From: Jannaschia donghaensis | GTDB lineage: Bacteria; Pseudomonadota; Alphaproteobacteria; Rhodobacterales; Rhodobacteraceae | Length of the DNA: 64,000 nucleotides | Assembly: GCF_001403795.1 (NCBI RefSeq) | Contig: NZ_CXSU01000012.1 | Span: 1,526,114 to 1,590,113 of the forward strand | Direction of reading: 5' to 3' | In this document: positions 27,212 through 35,550 of the stretch, in pieces | How positions within the stretch are numbered: the first letter of the stretch is position 1 | Layout of the letters: each line of letters opens with the position of its first letter | Made by a program: the position numbers and the translations under genes | The notes under the pieces: model-generated | Seen by the model: the letters and a program-made list of their open reading frames with translations, nothing else | Database searches by the model: none | What the model was told of the DNA's origin: nothing

Positions 27212-27852
27212 ACATCGTTATGATCGGGGCCACAGGTGCCGTCGGCGGGCATTGCGCCGGCGTTTTGGCGCGCGACGCGACGCTGACCACTTTGGGTCGC
27301 CGAACGGTCGATGGGCTTGCGGCCACGCAGCACACCATCGACCTGGCAGACCCCGCCAGCTATGCCGCGCACCTTGCGGGGCAAGACGCGGCAATCTGCT
27401 GTCTGGGCGTGGGGGAGCCGTCGAAGGTGTCGCGCGACACCCTTCGCCGGATCGACCACGACATTCCCTTGGCCTTCGCCATCGCCTGTCAGGCGGCCGG
27501 CGTACGGGGGTTTTCGATTTTATCGTCGGTCGGCGCGCATGCGGGATCACGCAATTTCATACTGCGCACCAAGGGTCAGCTGGAGGACGGTTTGCGCGAT
27601 CTGGCGTTCGAGCGGATTTCGCTGTTTCATCCGTCGATGATCCTGACGCCGACGAACCGATATGGTTTCACGCAGGCGGTGACCCTTGCGGTCTGGCCGT
27701 GGCTCACCCCGATCCTGCGCGGCCCGCTGGAGAAGCTTCGGGGGATCCCCGTTGACCGTCTGGGCCGCGCGATCGCGCGCGACGCCCTGGAGGGCCCACC
27801 CGGAGAGCATGTCTATGAATGGGCCCGGATCGATCGCCTCGGCGCGGCCTGA
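27208..27852 (+). CDS. NAD(P)-binding Rossmann-fold protein
   Basis: The 214-residue protein opens [15 protein letters not shown] with a G-x-x-G-x-x-G dinucleotide loop at residues 7-13 and has [25 protein letters not shown], resembling the atypical SDR/NmrA or HTATIP2-like family. It lacks a clear YxxxK pair, and the Ser/Lys arrangement [11 protein letters not shown] is seen in HTATIP2-type proteins. Its GTG start overlaps the ClC stop in a GTGA with GGCGGAGG upstream, so the two are translationally coupled. A function linked to the channel is not known. Confidence 0.75.
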   Translation: MNIVMIGATGAVGGHCAGVLARDATLTTLGRRTVDGLAATQHTIDLADPASYAAHLAGQDAAICCLGVGEPSKVSRDTLRRIDHDIPLAFAIACQAAGVRGFSILSSVGAHAGSRNFILRTKGQLEDGLRDLAFERISLFHPSMILTPTNRYGFTQAVTLAVWPWLTPILRGPLEKLRGIPVDRLGRAIARDALEGPPGEHVYEWARIDRLGAA

Positions 27853-27871
27853 ACCGCGCCGGTCGCGTCGA

Positions 27872-29089
27872 TCAGAAGAACGCCTGCAATCCGGTCTGCG
27901 CCCGACCCAGGATCAGCGCGTGAACGTCGTGCGTGCCCTCGTAGGTGTTCACCGTTTCCAGGTTCATCATGTGGCGGATGACCTGATATTCCTCGGAAAT
28001 GCCGTTGCCACCGTGCATGTCGCGGGCCAGTCGGGCCACGTCCAGCGCCTTGCCGCAATTGTTGCGCTTGATCATGGAGATCATCTCGGGCGCGGCGTTA
28101 CCCTCGTCCATCAAACGCCCGACCCGCAGAACGCCCTGTAGGCCCAGCGTGATTTCGGTCTGCATGTCGGCCAGTTTCTTCTGAAACAGCTGCGTCTGCG
28201 CCAGCGGTTTGCCGAACTGCTTGCGGTCCAACCCGTATTGCCGCGCCGCATGCCAGCAGAATTCGGCAGCCCCCATTACGCCCCAACCGATGCCGTAGCG
28301 CGCGCGGTTCAAACATCCGAACGGCCCCTTGAGCCCCTGGACATTCGGCAGCAGCGCATCCTCGCCCACCTCCACGTCCTCCATGACGATTTCGCCGGTG
28401 GTCGATGCGCGCAGCGACTGCTTGCCCTTGATCGTGGGCGCCGACAGACCCTTCATCCCCTTTTCCAGAACGAAGCCCCGGATCTTGCCGTCGTGGTCGT
28501 CAGACTTGGCCCAGATGACGAAGACATCCGCGAAGGGCGCGTTGGAGATCCACATCTTCGCGCCGGAAATCCGGTAGCCATTCGCCGTTTTCACCGCTCG
28601 CGTCTTCATGCCCGCGGGGTCGGATCCGGCATCGGGTTCGGTCAGCCCGAAACACCCAATCAGGTCGCCCGCCGCCAGGCCGGGAAGATATTTCTTGCGC
28701 TGTTCTTCCGATCCGTAGGCGTGGATCGGATACATCACGAGGCTGGATTGCACCGACATCATACTGCGATAGCCCGAGTCGATCCGCTCCACCTCCCGCG
28801 CGACAAGGCCGTAGGTGACGTAATTTCCACCCAGACCGCCATATTCTTCGGGGATGGTCACGCCCAGCAGGCCAGCGTCGCCCATCTTCTTGAAGAGACC
28901 GGGGTTCGATGTCTCCTCGGCATAGGCTTGGCGCACCACCGGGGCCAGTTCCGCATCGGCGAAGGCACGGGCCGCGTCGCGAAGCATCCGCTCCTCCTCG
29001 TTCAGCTGATCCTCCAACCGGAAGGCATCCGCCCAGTCGAAAGTTCCGAGGTCGGGCCCGAAACCGGGCAGTTGAATGTCCTTGGGCAT
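27872..29089 (-). CDS. gcdH: Glutaryl-CoA dehydrogenase
   Basis: The 405-residue acyl-CoA dehydrogenase has GcdH features: [33 protein letters not shown] and the C-terminal [19 protein letters not shown], with the catalytic base Glu384 in YEGT. It oxidises and decarboxylates glutaryl-CoA to crotonyl-CoA, passing electrons to ETF. It is the last gene of the long minus-strand operon, ten bases after the acyl-CoA ligase, which fits a pathway whose end product is glutaryl-CoA. Its start [19 protein letters not shown] is typical for alphaproteobacterial GcdH. Confidence 0.94.
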   Translation of the reverse strand: MPKDIQLPGFGPDLGTFDWADAFRLEDQLNEEERMLRDAARAFADAELAPVVRQAYAEETSNPGLFKKMGDAGLLGVTIPEEYGGLGGNYVTYGLVAREVERIDSGYRSMMSVQSSLVMYPIHAYGSEEQRKKYLPGLAAGDLIGCFGLTEPDAGSDPAGMKTRAVKTANGYRISGAKMWISNAPFADVFVIWAKSDDHDGKIRGFVLEKGMKGLSAPTIKGKQSLRASTTGEIVMEDVEVGEDALLPNVQGLKGPFGCLNRARYGIGWGVMGAAEFCWHAARQYGLDRKQFGKPLAQTQLFQKKLADMQTEITLGLQGVLRVGRLMDEGNAAPEMISMIKRNNCGKALDVARLARDMHGGNGISEEYQVIRHMMNLETVNTYEGTHDVHALILGRAQTGLQAFF

Positions 29090-29099
29090 GGTCGTCTCC

Positions 29100-30593
29100 T
29101 CAGGTCAGGCGGTCGGCAAACACCGACGCGAGCTTGTGTTTCAGTATCTTCCCCGACGGGGCCGCAGGCAAGGTGCGGGCGGCCACGATCCGCGAAGGGC
29201 GCTTGTATGCCGCAAGGCTGCGCGCGGCGAAGGCCCGCAAATCGTCAAGGTCCAGGGTGTCGGGGTCGGCGCATTGCACGAAGGCCAGCACCTCCTCGTC
29301 ACCGGCAATCGCGCGTCCGATGACGGCGCATTGGATGACGTCCGGATGGTCGTTGAACGCGGCCTCTACCTCGGGCGGATAGACGTTGAAACCGCCGCGA
29401 ATGATCAACTCCTTCGCGCGACCGACGATATGCAGGAACCCGTCCCCATCCAGCCGGCCCAGATCGCCCGTTCGAAGCCAACCGTCCGCCTGCAGGACCG
29501 ATTTCGTCGCCTCCGCATTGCGATAATATCCATCCATCACGTGCGGTCCCCGGGTCAGCACCTCCCCGACGCCTGCGTCCGCGCTGTCACCGACGGACGT
29601 ATCCAGCATGATTTCGACCCCCGGCAGCGGCGGGCCGCAGCTGACATCGGGCGTGCCGATCGGGTTCTTGGTGGCGCAGATGCCAGCCGTCGTTTCGGTC
29701 ATGCCGTAGCCGTTCTGAAGCGCCAGTCCGTAAAACGCCTCCGCCTTGCGCTTCCACGCCATGTCGAGCGGGGCACCGCCCGAACTGACGTAATGCAGGG
29801 GCGTGTCGCTCAGGCCCGCCAACCCATTCTCGGCGACGTGGCTCATCAACAGGGCGTGCATCTGTGGCACGCCTGGAAATACAGTCGCGCCGCCTTTGAG
29901 CGCCGCGTACAGCCGATCGGGCCTGAACCGCGCCTCGAACCGAATGCAGGCTCCCTTGGTGCTGGCCGCCATCAGCATGGATGCCAGACCGAAGACATGC
30001 GTCATCGGCAGCGCGCCATAGATGATGTCATGCGCCTCGATATCGCGCAACTCGGCAGAGGTGCGGCCGGCGAAGATCAGATTGCCGTGCGTCAGCATCA
30101 CACCCTTGGGCGCGCCGGTCGTGCCGGTCGTATAAAGGATGACTGCGGTGTCCGGCGTGGCCGCTTCGCCGACGTCACCGTCAGGGGCGCACAGCGCGAT
30201 GGTGCCGCTTGCGGTGTCGTGCCGCGTGGCCGCCCACCGCTCTGCGTGACGACCGGCGTCGGGCGACACGCCGGTCGTGAAGATGATCAGGCGCGGCGTG
30301 GCATGCTCCACGATCCGCGCAATCTCCCCTTCGGTCATGCGTGCGTTGACGGGGACGGCGACACCGCCGGCCAGGCTGGCCGCGAAGATCAGGGCGGCGG
30401 TGGCATGGCAATTCTCGGCTACGATCAGCAGGCGATCGCCCGGCGCAAACCCTCTGGCCGTCAGCAGCCCGGCCAATTCAGCGATGGCAGCGGCGTGGTC
30501 CGCATAGGGGACGGCGCGACCGTCGACATCCAGCAGCGCGGTGGCGTCCGGTGTCGCGGCGGTGGCGCGGTGGATGAGGTCGTGGATCTTCAT
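29100..30593 (-). CDS. AMP-forming acyl-CoA synthetase
   Basis: The 497-residue ligase has the P-loop-like [18 protein letters not shown], the YGMTETTAG motif, the hinge [20 protein letters not shown] and the catalytic Lys482 in PSGKILKHK. It forms an acyl-adenylate and then the CoA thioester of a carboxylic acid. Position in the operon suggests that it activates the acid imported by the TRAP transporter, perhaps a dicarboxylate, but the substrate is not predictable. Its ATG overlaps the stop of the flavin oxidoreductase in ATGA. Confidence 0.9.
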   Translation of the reverse strand: MKIHDLIHRATAATPDATALLDVDGRAVPYADHAAAIAELAGLLTARGFAPGDRLLIVAENCHATAALIFAASLAGGVAVPVNARMTEGEIARIVEHATPRLIIFTTGVSPDAGRHAERWAATRHDTASGTIALCAPDGDVGEAATPDTAVILYTTGTTGAPKGVMLTHGNLIFAGRTSAELRDIEAHDIIYGALPMTHVFGLASMLMAASTKGACIRFEARFRPDRLYAALKGGATVFPGVPQMHALLMSHVAENGLAGLSDTPLHYVSSGGAPLDMAWKRKAEAFYGLALQNGYGMTETTAGICATKNPIGTPDVSCGPPLPGVEIMLDTSVGDSADAGVGEVLTRGPHVMDGYYRNAEATKSVLQADGWLRTGDLGRLDGDGFLHIVGRAKELIIRGGFNVYPPEVEAAFNDHPDVIQCAVIGRAIAGDEEVLAFVQCADPDTLDLDDLRAFAARSLAAYKRPSRIVAARTLPAAPSGKILKHKLASVFADRLT

Positions 30594-31600
30594 GCCGTCA
30601 TCGCCTTTTTCGGTAGCGGCGGTCGCAAGCGGCCCAATGCGGTCATCGCCTCCGCCTCGATCCGCGCGACGATTTGGGCCATCGGGGCCACGGCGTCCGT
30701 CAGGCCCAGAACCTGCCCGGCCGAAAGCATTCCGCGCGACACGTCCCCGGTTGCATAGGCGCGTCGTCCGATCGCGCCGGAAACATGGGGCATCAGCGCT
30801 TCGATCCCGATCTCGGGATTCTCACGCTCCATCCGGGCGACCTGCGCCGACGTCTCGTTGGCCAGCGTGCGGATCGTGTTGCGCACGGAGGTCATCGACA
30901 ATTGCGTGTCCCGCTCGGTCGCGGCGACCAGCGCGTCCTTGTAGGCGCGGTGCGCATTCAACTCCTCGGCGATCAGCAGCCGGGTGCCCATCACGACCCC
31001 CGATGCACCGCAGGCCAGCGCGCCGATCATCTGCGACCCCGTCCCGATCCCACCGCCGATCAGAAACGGGATCGTCAGGTCCCGCTCGGCCAACGCCTGA
31101 TTGACGATCGTGCCGACCATGTCGAGGCCGGGATGACCACCGCATTCGGCACCCACGATGCTGACCGCGTCGACACCGATCGCCTGCGCCTTGCGCGCGA
31201 AGCGGACCGACGGGACCTTGTGCAGAATGTGGATGCCACCATCCCTCAGGATGGGCAGAAACGCCTCGGGGTTGCGGCCCGACGTCTCGACGAAGCGGAC
31301 GCCTTCGCCCGCGATGATGCGAAACGTCTCGGCGATCGTCTCCCCTTCGACCAGCTTGGGCAGCATCGATACGTTGACGCCGAAGGGTCGTTCGCAGCAG
31401 GCCCCGCGGGCGCGTGCGATCTCGGCCTGCAGCGCCCCCGGCTCCTTGAAACTGGCGGCGGTGATGAACCCGATGATGCCGGCACGGGCGCAGGCCGCGA
31501 CGTAGTCGGCATCCGACAACCACATCAACCCGCCCGCGACGATCGGCAGGCGCATGCCATAGACGCGGGTCAGCGCGGTGTCGAACACGGGGTCGGTCAT
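30590..31600 (-). CDS. NAD(P)H-dependent flavin oxidoreductase / nitronate monooxygenase family
   Basis: The 336-residue TIM-barrel protein shows LPIVAGGLMWLSDADYVAA at the start and VSIVGAECGGHPGLDMVG, FLIGGGIGTGSQMIGALACG and GVVMGTRLLIAEE, the FMN-binding features of the 2-nitropropane dioxygenase/nitronate monooxygenase family. Members include trans-enoyl reductase-type enzymes. In this acyl-CoA operon a role in reducing or rearranging an unsaturated acyl intermediate is possible. Both ends overlap neighbours by four bases, indicating tight translational coupling. Confidence 0.85.
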   Translation of the reverse strand: MTDPVFDTALTRVYGMRLPIVAGGLMWLSDADYVAACARAGIIGFITAASFKEPGALQAEIARARGACCERPFGVNVSMLPKLVEGETIAETFRIIAGEGVRFVETSGRNPEAFLPILRDGGIHILHKVPSVRFARKAQAIGVDAVSIVGAECGGHPGLDMVGTIVNQALAERDLTIPFLIGGGIGTGSQMIGALACGASGVVMGTRLLIAEELNAHRAYKDALVAATERDTQLSMTSVRNTIRTLANETSAQVARMERENPEIGIEALMPHVSGAIGRRAYATGDVSRGMLSAGQVLGLTDAVAPMAQIVARIEAEAMTALGRLRPPLPKKAMTA

Positions 31601-32064
31601 CGGGCGGGGTCCAGTCTGTTCGACGGCACCTTGCGGAACACACCTGTGGCGGTGGCGATCACGGTGCCGTCCGCCGCCTCCAAGATGCCGTCGATGAACA
31701 CGGTCGACCGCCCGCCGCCCGTCCTGCGCCCCGTGCCGACAAGGATCTGACCATCGCGCGCGGGGGCAAGGAAATTCACCGTCATGGAAATGGTGAGAAA
31801 CGGGGCCGTTCCCGTGTCATCGACCGTCAGGCTGGCCGTGGCCCCCATCGCATTGTCCAGGATCGACGTGGTGATCCCGCCATGCAGAACGCCGTGACGG
31901 TTGGTGTGATCGGACGTGATCGCCATGTGACAGCGTGCTGAGCTGCCCTGCCCCCCGCGCACATCCAGCACGTAACCCAGCAGACGCTGGGTTCCCGTCT
32001 CCCCCCGGATGATCCCGGGCCCCGCCCCGGGTAAACCGATGCCATCCGACGGCAGGTCGGTCAC
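31597..32064 (-). CDS. PaaI-type hotdog thioesterase
   Basis: The 155-residue protein has the hotdog signature TNRHGVLHGGITTSILDNAMGA, typical of PaaI/YdiI thioesterases, and a late strand RSTVFIDGILEAADGTVIATATGVF. It would hydrolyse an acyl-CoA to release stalled intermediates. It starts with GTG inside the stop of the upstream dehydrogenase gene (GTGA). A short N-terminal extension before the fold is Pro/Gly-rich. Confidence 0.88.
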   Translation of the reverse strand: MTDLPSDGIGLPGAGPGIIRGETGTQRLLGYVLDVRGGQGSSARCHMAITSDHTNRHGVLHGGITTSILDNAMGATASLTVDDTGTAPFLTISMTVNFLAPARDGQILVGTGRRTGGGRSTVFIDGILEAADGTVIATATGVFRKVPSNRLDPAR

Positions 32065-33167
32065 GCGGCGCGCAGCGCGATGAAACGCTCCAAATGGTAC
32101 AGGGCATCGCCGAAGCGGTGGTCCACCATCGTCAGGCGTTTCGCCAGATGGCCCAAATCGTATTCCTCGGTCACGCCAATGCCGCCGTGCATCTGGATCG
32201 ATTCCTCCACCACCAGTTTCGCGACTTCCCCGATCAGGTTCTTCGTGGCGTGCAGGTGCAGGTCGCGGTCGTCGCCGTCGAGGTTGCCGGCCAGGTTGAT
32301 GACCGCTGACCGCGCCTGCTCGATCTCGATCAGGACGTCGGCCATGCGATGCTGCAGGACCTGAAACTTGCCGATCGGCTGACCGAACTGCTTGCGGGTC
32401 TTCAGGTAATCGACGGTCAGCGCGCGGATCGCTTCCATCAGGCCCAAAGCTTCGGCACAGACGGCAAGGGTCGCGCGGGCCTGAACCTCCACCAGCATCG
32501 CAAGGCCGTCACCGGCGCCGCCCAGCAGGGCATCGGCAGGCAGTTTCACATCATCCAGCACGATCTCCGAGGCCATGCCGCCCCCGACCAGCGGATAGGG
32601 CGCAAGTGTCAGGTGCGACGCGTCCACCAGGAACAGGGCGATCCCGTCCGCGTCTCCGGTGCTGCCGGACGTGCGGGCCGAAACGACGATCATGTCGGCC
32701 GCCGGGGCATTCACCACGACGGCCTTGCGCCCGGCCAGAACCCAACCCTCCCCATCCTGGGTGGCTGTGGTCGTCACGCGCGACAGGTCGTAGCGCCCGC
32801 CCGGCTCAGTGTGGGCCAGCGCCAGCTGCATCTCTCCCGCGATCACCGTCTCCAACAGATCGTCGCGGCCCGCTTTCGCCAGAAGGCCACCCCCCAGAAG
32901 GCCGGTGTCGATCAGCGGGTCGACGGCCCCCGCGCGGCCCATTTCCTCGAACACCAGCGCGATATCGAAGCCGGTGCCGCCGAAGCCGCCCTGTGCCTCG
33001 GTAAAAAGCGCCCCGATCACGCCCATTTCGGCCAGACCGGACCAGATGTCAGCCGAGAAACCATCGGCCACCGCCGCCCTGCGCGCGTCCGGCGTGTAGG
33101 CGTCGGTCAGATAGCGGCGCAGCCCGTCTTGCAGCATCCGGCCTTCGTCGGAGAGGTCGAAGTTCAT
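32061..33167 (-). CDS. pimD: PimD-like acyl-CoA dehydrogenase (small subunit type)
   Basis: The 368-residue flavoprotein has MNFDLSDEGRMLQDGLRRYL, an acyl-CoA dehydrogenase N-terminal helical domain, and TRKQFGQPIGKFQVLQHRMADVLIEIEQAR with QMHGGIGVTEEYDLGHL in the C-terminal domain. The C-terminus lacks the YEGT segment seen in GcdH. Length and position next to the 397-residue homologue match the pimC/pimD pair described for pimeloyl-CoA dehydrogenase in Rhodopseudomonas palustris. It probably forms a hetero-oligomer. It starts one base after the pimC-like stop. Confidence 0.78.
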   Translation of the reverse strand: MNFDLSDEGRMLQDGLRRYLTDAYTPDARRAAVADGFSADIWSGLAEMGVIGALFTEAQGGFGGTGFDIALVFEEMGRAGAVDPLIDTGLLGGGLLAKAGRDDLLETVIAGEMQLALAHTEPGGRYDLSRVTTTATQDGEGWVLAGRKAVVVNAPAADMIVVSARTSGSTGDADGIALFLVDASHLTLAPYPLVGGGMASEIVLDDVKLPADALLGGAGDGLAMLVEVQARATLAVCAEALGLMEAIRALTVDYLKTRKQFGQPIGKFQVLQHRMADVLIEIEQARSAVINLAGNLDGDDRDLHLHATKNLIGEVAKLVVEESIQMHGGIGVTEEYDLGHLAKRLTMVDHRFGDALYHLERFIALRAA

Positions 33168-33168
33168 G

Positions 33169-34362
33169 TCACAGCTCCAGCATGGTCTTGGCGATGATCG
33201 TGCGCTGCACCTCGTTCGATCCGCCGTAGATCGAGAGTTTGCGATTGTTCAGATACGCGCCCGTGGCCTTCGCCGCGTGGTCGGGGCCGACTGGTGCCTC
33301 GTTCGCGCCGTCGACCGCTTCGGATTGGAACGGCATGGCATAGGGGCCGACGGCGGTCTTGGTCAGGGCGTTGATCTCCTGCCGGATGATGGTGCCTTTT
33401 ACCTTGAGCATCGACGATTCCGCGCCCGGCGCCTGTCTGGCGGCAGCGGCGGACACCACGCGCAGATTGGTCGTCTCCATCGCCATCAGGTCGATTTCCA
33501 GCCGTGCGAGCCGTGCGGCGAAGTGAGGATTTTCGATCAGCTTGCGATCGCCGTCATCTTCCAGCCGCGCGATGCGCTTGAGACTATCGAGGCCGGCATT
33601 GGCAAAGCCCACGCCTGCGATGTTGGTCCGCTCGTGCGTCAGCAGGTACTTGGCATAGGTCCAGCCCTTATTCTCCTCGCCGACCAGGTTTTCGACGGGC
33701 ACGCGCACGTCCGAGAACCAGACCTCGTTCACCTCCGCGCCACCGTCGATAAGAACGATGGGACGCACTTCAACGCCCGGCGTGTCCATGTCGATCAGAA
33801 GGAAGCTGATGCCCGCCTGCGGTTTCCCCTCCTTGCTGGTGCGCACCAGGCAGAAGATCATGTTCGCGTGCTGACCCAGCGTGGTCCACGTCTTCTGCCC
33901 GTTGACGATATAGTGGTCGCCGTCGCGCACGGCTTCGCACCGCAGCGACGCGAGGTCGGACCCGGCACCGGGTTCGGAATACCCCTGGCACCACCAATCG
34001 TCGCCGTTCAGGATGCGTGGCAGATAGCGATCCTGCTGTTCCTTTGATCCGAACTTCTGCAAGACCGGGCCCAACATCGCGATGCCGAAGGGTACGATGC
34101 GCGGCGCGCCGGCGCGCGTCATCTCATCCTCCAGAATGTGCCGCTGGATGGCGTCGAACGCCGCCCCGCCGTGTTCCTTGGGCCAGTTGGCCGCAAGCCA
34201 ACCCTTCTTGTGCAAAATGGCGTGCCATTCTTCGTGATCGGCTTTGGTCAGGCCGCGCATGCCACGGCCCTTGTCGGTCAGACGTTCGGGCAGATTGTCG
34301 GCCAGAAACGCCCGGACCTCATCGCGGAAAGCCTTCTGCGCGTCGCTGTATTCGAGGTTCAT
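33169..34362 (-). CDS. pimC: PimC-like acyl-CoA dehydrogenase (large subunit type)
   Basis: The 397-residue protein has ILHKKGWLAANWPKEHGG, the highly characteristic DDWWCQGYSEPGAGSDLASL, NGQKTWTTLGQHANMIFCLV and GWTYAKYLLTHERTNIA, all as in the pimeloyl-CoA dehydrogenase large-subunit group. The C-terminus has IYGGSNEVQRTII where GcdH has YEGT, so its catalytic base must be elsewhere or supplied differently. It would desaturate a dicarboxylyl-CoA or related acyl-CoA. GGAGAG precedes the ATG at 34362. Confidence 0.82.
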   Translation of the reverse strand: MNLEYSDAQKAFRDEVRAFLADNLPERLTDKGRGMRGLTKADHEEWHAILHKKGWLAANWPKEHGGAAFDAIQRHILEDEMTRAGAPRIVPFGIAMLGPVLQKFGSKEQQDRYLPRILNGDDWWCQGYSEPGAGSDLASLRCEAVRDGDHYIVNGQKTWTTLGQHANMIFCLVRTSKEGKPQAGISFLLIDMDTPGVEVRPIVLIDGGAEVNEVWFSDVRVPVENLVGEENKGWTYAKYLLTHERTNIAGVGFANAGLDSLKRIARLEDDGDRKLIENPHFAARLARLEIDLMAMETTNLRVVSAAAARQAPGAESSMLKVKGTIIRQEINALTKTAVGPYAMPFQSEAVDGANEAPVGPDHAAKATGAYLNNRKLSIYGGSNEVQRTIIAKTMLEL

Positions 34363-34371
34363 GACACTCTC

Positions 34372-35550
34372 CTATCGGTAGATTTCAAAGAGGCCAGCGG
34401 CCCCCTGGCCGCCGCCGATACACATGGTCACGACGCCGAAGCGTGCGCCCCGCCGCTTGCCTTCGATCATCAGGTGCCCGGTCATCCGCGCGCCCGTCAT
34501 GCCGAACGGATGCCCCACCGAAATGGAGCCCCCGTCGACATTGCAGATACCGGGATCGATGCCGAGCGTATCGCGACAATAGAGCGCCTGCGACGCAAAG
34601 GCTTCGTTCAGTTCCCACAGGTCGATATCCGCGACCTTCAATCCGTGCCGTTCCAGCAGTCGGGGCACGGCAAAGACCGGTCCGATCCCCATCTCGTCGG
34701 GCGCGCATCCGGCGACGGCGAAGCCGCGGAAGGCCCCCAGCGGCGTCAGGTTCTGGCGCGCGGCCTCCTCAGCCTCCATCATCACCAGGGCCGCCGCCCC
34801 GTCGGACAGCTGCGATGCGTTGCCGGCGGTGATGAACTGATCCGGGCCGCGCACGGGTTGCAGGCTTTCAAGCCCCGCAAAGTCAGTGGAGGGGCGGTTG
34901 CATTCGTCACGCTCCAGCGTGACATGTTGTTGCGAGACGTCCCCGGTTTCGCGGTCCTTCACGTCCTTGGTCACCGTGATCGGCACGATTTCGGCGTCGA
35001 AGCGGCCCGCCTCCTGCGCCGCCGCCGTCCGCCGCTGACTTTCCAGCGCAAGCTCGTCCTGTGCCGCGCGCGTCACGTCATAGCGTTTCGCCACGATATC
35101 TGCCGTCTCGATCATCGGCAGATAAAGGTCGGGGCGGTGCTCTTGCAGCCAGGCCTCGGGCGACGGGCGGGCGGGCGGCTGGACCATCGAAATACTCTCC
35201 ACCCCACCGACGAGAACGGCTTTCGCCCCCTCGGCGGAGATCATGTGGCCGCCCATGGCGACGGCCTGCAACCCGCTGGCGCAGAACCGGTTGACGGTCG
35301 CCCCCGCAATGCTGTCAGGCAGGCCCGCGCGCAGGACGATCTGGCGCGCGATGTTGCCGCCCGTGACGTATTCCGGATAGCCGCAGCCCCAGATGCTGTC
35401 TTCGATCAGCGCGGGGTCGATGCCCGCACGCTCCACCGCCGCCGCGGCGACATGACCGCCCATGACGGCCCCGTGGGTTCGGTTGAACGCACCGCGCCCG
35501 GCCTTGCCGATGGCCGTCCGGGCAAGCGAGACGATGACGGGTTCACGCAT
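34372..35550 (-). CDS. Acetyl-CoA acyltransferase (thiolase)
   Basis: The 392-residue thiolase has the acyl-accepting Cys90 in NRFCASGLQAV, His347 in VGHPFGMTGAR and Cys377 in CIGGGQGAAGLFEIYR. It cleaves 3-ketoacyl-CoA to acetyl-CoA plus a shortened acyl-CoA. It occupies the pimB position of a pim-type cluster. Its start overlaps the end of the fusion enzyme gene by eight bases. Confidence 0.93.
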   Translation of the reverse strand: MREPVIVSLARTAIGKAGRGAFNRTHGAVMGGHVAAAAVERAGIDPALIEDSIWGCGYPEYVTGGNIARQIVLRAGLPDSIAGATVNRFCASGLQAVAMGGHMISAEGAKAVLVGGVESISMVQPPARPSPEAWLQEHRPDLYLPMIETADIVAKRYDVTRAAQDELALESQRRTAAAQEAGRFDAEIVPITVTKDVKDRETGDVSQQHVTLERDECNRPSTDFAGLESLQPVRGPDQFITAGNASQLSDGAAALVMMEAEEAARQNLTPLGAFRGFAVAGCAPDEMGIGPVFAVPRLLERHGLKVADIDLWELNEAFASQALYCRDTLGIDPGICNVDGGSISVGHPFGMTGARMTGHLMIEGKRRGARFGVVTMCIGGGQGAAGLFEIYR

